NCBI RefSeq assembly: GCF_029867415.1
Contig: NC_081185.1
Coordinates: forward strand, 29,092,245-29,156,244
Direction: 5' to 3'
DNA: 64,000 nucleotides
Source: Vicia villosa
Lineage: Eukaryota; Streptophyta; Magnoliopsida; Fabales; Fabaceae
The position numbers and the translations under genes were made by a program. Positions within the stretch are counted from its first letter, which is position 1. Each line of letters begins with the position of its first letter. Below the pieces are notes generated by a model. That model was given only the letters and a program-made list of their open reading frames with translations, had not been told where the DNA came from and searched no databases. This document shows, piece after piece, positions 62,279 to 64,000 of the stretch.

Positions 62279-63190
62279 AGTTGATCTTGGAGTTGTGGCA
62301 GTGAGAAGTCAAATCTGTTGTTGATCTTGAAATCTGGATAGAAATGGTCCCATAAGTCTTTGAAAGAACCATGAAATGCATGATAGTATGAATGCATGTT
62401 TCATTTATGAGAGATCCTAAAGTCTTTTCACACACTTTCATTCTTCTTTTTTGGAATTAAAGCTTCCTTTTTTTGTATAGAATATCTTTTCTTTCTTTTT
62501 TGCTTTTCTATTTCCTTTTCTTTTACATATCTTTTCTTTTCTTTTCTTTTCTCTTTTTTTTTTTTGGAAATAGACTTTAGGATCTTTCATAAATGGAGTG
62601 GACAAAGCAATAATGTTATGCGATGCAAAAGCATGGGATCCTCGGTCCATATAATCTTAGTAACCACTGTACAAACTTCTGAATAACTGATACAGGTCAA
62701 ATATCACAGAATCAAAGGTCCGACACCTTTTTGAATACCAGGAAGACCAATAGTCACCAACAGTACCTGTCATGTATATCCCTCCCCACTCACAGGTGAA
62801 TCTAGGTCAGGGTAGGTCAAAAAAGCCAACAGAGGATTGAAAGTAGGCGTAATCATACGATATTGCCTCTTTCAACCAAGCTCTGTCCGTGGATACATGA
62901 TCGGATCAATCAGACATACGTCTTCTGTCCGTCATGGCCACTCTATTCCTAGTTCCTAAGGTATCACTCATGGCCTGGGTATTGGGCCTTTTACCTCATA
63001 GAACATCCCACCCAACCTGCAAAATAGAACAGAAGACCCCAAGGAACACAGAATATAATCCATATGCATGATGTGCAAGCAGAAATAAACATGATATGCA
63101 AGCATATATAAAAAATGTAAACACATAAATAAACAAAGAAACACCCAATAAAAGAAACAAACAAAGGCTAGGATCGACTTGCTTAGGTGT
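62279..63190. other. 5' leader of the Ogre-like element, non-coding
   Basis: Between the primer site and the gag start on the minus strand. It holds a pyrimidine-rich run (TTTTCTTTTC, about 62470-62570). No gene was recognised. Confidence 0.6.
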
Positions 63191-63208
63191 TCCCCAGCAG
63201 AGTCGCCA
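63191..63208 (-). other. primer binding site, tRNA-Arg type
   Basis: The minus strand reads TGGCGACTCTGCTGGGGA, two bases after the LTR end. It resembles the tRNA-Arg site reported for Ogre elements. A near copy of its first eleven bases also occurs inside the LTR end (see findings). Confidence 0.8.
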
Positions 63209-63210
63209 GC

Positions 63211-63272
63211 TGTCGCACGCTCGCGAAAAATGAACAGAGTCGCCACCAATATATTTATCCCATAAGGGAAAG
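63211..63272 (-). repeat. 5' LTR end of the Ogre-like element, interrupted
   Basis: 62 bases identical to 51971-52032, then an abrupt change at 63273 where another LTR begins. The bases just before the junction (GAAAG, 63268-63272) are the likely duplication. Confidence 0.85.
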
Positions 63273-64000
63273 TGTCGCGGGCGAAAAATCGTTTTGTTCC
63301 TCTTTTTTGTGGATGAGACACCTGATGCCTTCTTTGGGCTCGAGTGCTCAAAAAAATGATTTTTCTTTTGTACTGACCAAACTTTTTATTGTTTCCAAAG
63401 TAGGAAAAGGAAAAAAGCTGCAATAACCTAAAAAGTGGGGGAGAGATTCCGGGTAAGAGGGTTGGTTATACGAAGGGAAGGTATTAACACCCAACGTATC
63501 TATAGTACTCTATAGGTTTCTTTGTTTTGTTTATTCCATTCTTGTTGTGGTGGAGGTTCTTGTGAGATAGGTGGGACCTAAGGTGTTTGTTTGATTATGC
63601 TCGCAAAGATCATCGCGATCCTCTGCATACATATCCCTTAAAGGGAATCAGAGCATCTGTAGCTCGGGGTCTACGGGTGCTAAGGTTTGAATGGTTTCTT
63701 TTTGTTTTGTTTTGCTCGCCAAGGATCGACCTTGTGCCTACGTATTCTCAAAGGGATGTTGAGAAAGTCAGAGCAATCGTAGTTCCCACTTATGCTAGTG
63801 GAAGCAAAGGAAAATAGACAAATGTCGTCTAAATGCTAGATGTATCTAATCTATATCATCACATACATCTGTTTGATTTTGTTTGAAAATCTTTTCATTA
63901 TAAGCCCGGGGCCATGCCACTTAGGGTGCTTAGAATGATAAAGATGTTTTTGTGTTTAACCAGCCTTGTGGCAAAAGTTTCAATGAAGTCAGCCTTGTGA
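63273..64000 (-). repeat. Tat-type LTR nested in the Ogre-like LTR, partial
   Basis: Starts TGTCGCGGGCGAAAAATCG and runs off the right edge. Shared sub-terminal motifs (GGGAAGGTATTAACACCC, CATACATATCC...AATCAGAGC, GTAGCTCGG) place it with the LTRs at 24650, 43775 and 51971. It is a solo LTR or the edge of a full element; the window cannot decide. Confidence 0.7.

Larger units (their letters stand above)
51971..64000 (-). mobile_element. non-autonomous Tat/Ogre-like retrotransposon, 5' LTR interrupted
   Basis: On the minus strand: 5' LTR end (63272-63211), tRNA-Arg-like primer site (63208-63191), a gag remnant (62278-61184), a long non-coding internal region with tandem repeats (61183-56551), a polypurine-like tract (AAATAGGGGCAGC), then a 4.57-kb 3' LTR (56537-51971). 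The first 62 bases of the two LTR ends (51971 and 63211) are identical by eye, so insertion was recent. The internal region is only about 6.7 kb and has no protease, RT, RNase H or integrase, far less than an autonomous Ogre. The candidate target duplication on the left is ATAGG (51966-51970); the right side is outside the window. Confidence 0.85.

Noticed and set aside
62438..62650. Lys-rich 70-codon frame
   Set aside because: It translates the TTTTC-rich run in the Ogre-like leader.

Overview
This window is plant nuclear DNA, most likely from a legume and probably from the repeat-rich Vicieae (pea, vetch, lentil, faba bean). The reasons are the Cyclops/Athila-type Ty3 element with an extra ORF after pol, several very long Tat/Ogre-type LTRs with a tRNA-Arg-like primer site, many Ty1/copia copies, long (TA)n runs, and short intron-containing genes in AT-rich DNA. 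The exact species cannot be read from the sequence. About four fifths of the window is transposon DNA.

Left part, 1-7.0 kb. A truncated minus-strand copia element (LTR plus start of gag, running off the edge) lies beside a complete copia element at 2089-7004. The second has two 444-bp LTRs, a 5-bp target duplication and a single-frame gag-pol broken only by stop codons.

Accessory island, 8.4-19.5 kb. A block of about 4.3 kb is present twice, at 8477-12725 and 15182-19542. Each copy carries a decayed DEAD-box RNA helicase fragment and, downstream of a long (TA)n run, a two-exon gene for an 89-residue secreted peptide with eight cysteines. The peptide genes differ by five nucleotides in coding sequence and all five change the protein. 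MITEs inserted into, or lost from, single copies mark later events. These two peptide genes are the only apparently intact host genes in the window.

Middle part, 19.5-40 kb. A truncated Tat-type LTR is followed by a minus-strand Cyclops/Athila-like element (to 37172). Its integrase region is split by a 6,091-bp solo Tat-type LTR flanked by ATATA. The element itself was inserted in another copia fragment (37173-37764). Next to this is a small field of host gene debris (37.8-40.07 kb), including a recognisable 3-oxoacyl-ACP synthase II fragment with a conserved intron.

Right part, 40-64 kb. This is a nest. A short-LTR copia (from 40071) is split by a 3,828-bp solo Tat-type LTR (flanked by GTATG) and cut again by a minus-strand chromovirus-like element (from 48542). 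That element is cut by a non-autonomous Tat/Ogre-like element (from 51971). The Ogre-like element has a 4.57-kb 3' LTR, a gag remnant lacking capsid and pol, a tRNA-Arg-like primer site, and a 5' LTR that is itself interrupted at 63273 by another Tat-type LTR running off the window.

The best candidates for new biology are the tandem fast-evolving cysteine-rich peptide pair, the primer-site-like sequence retained inside Tat LTR ends, and the capsid-less gag module carried between large LTRs.
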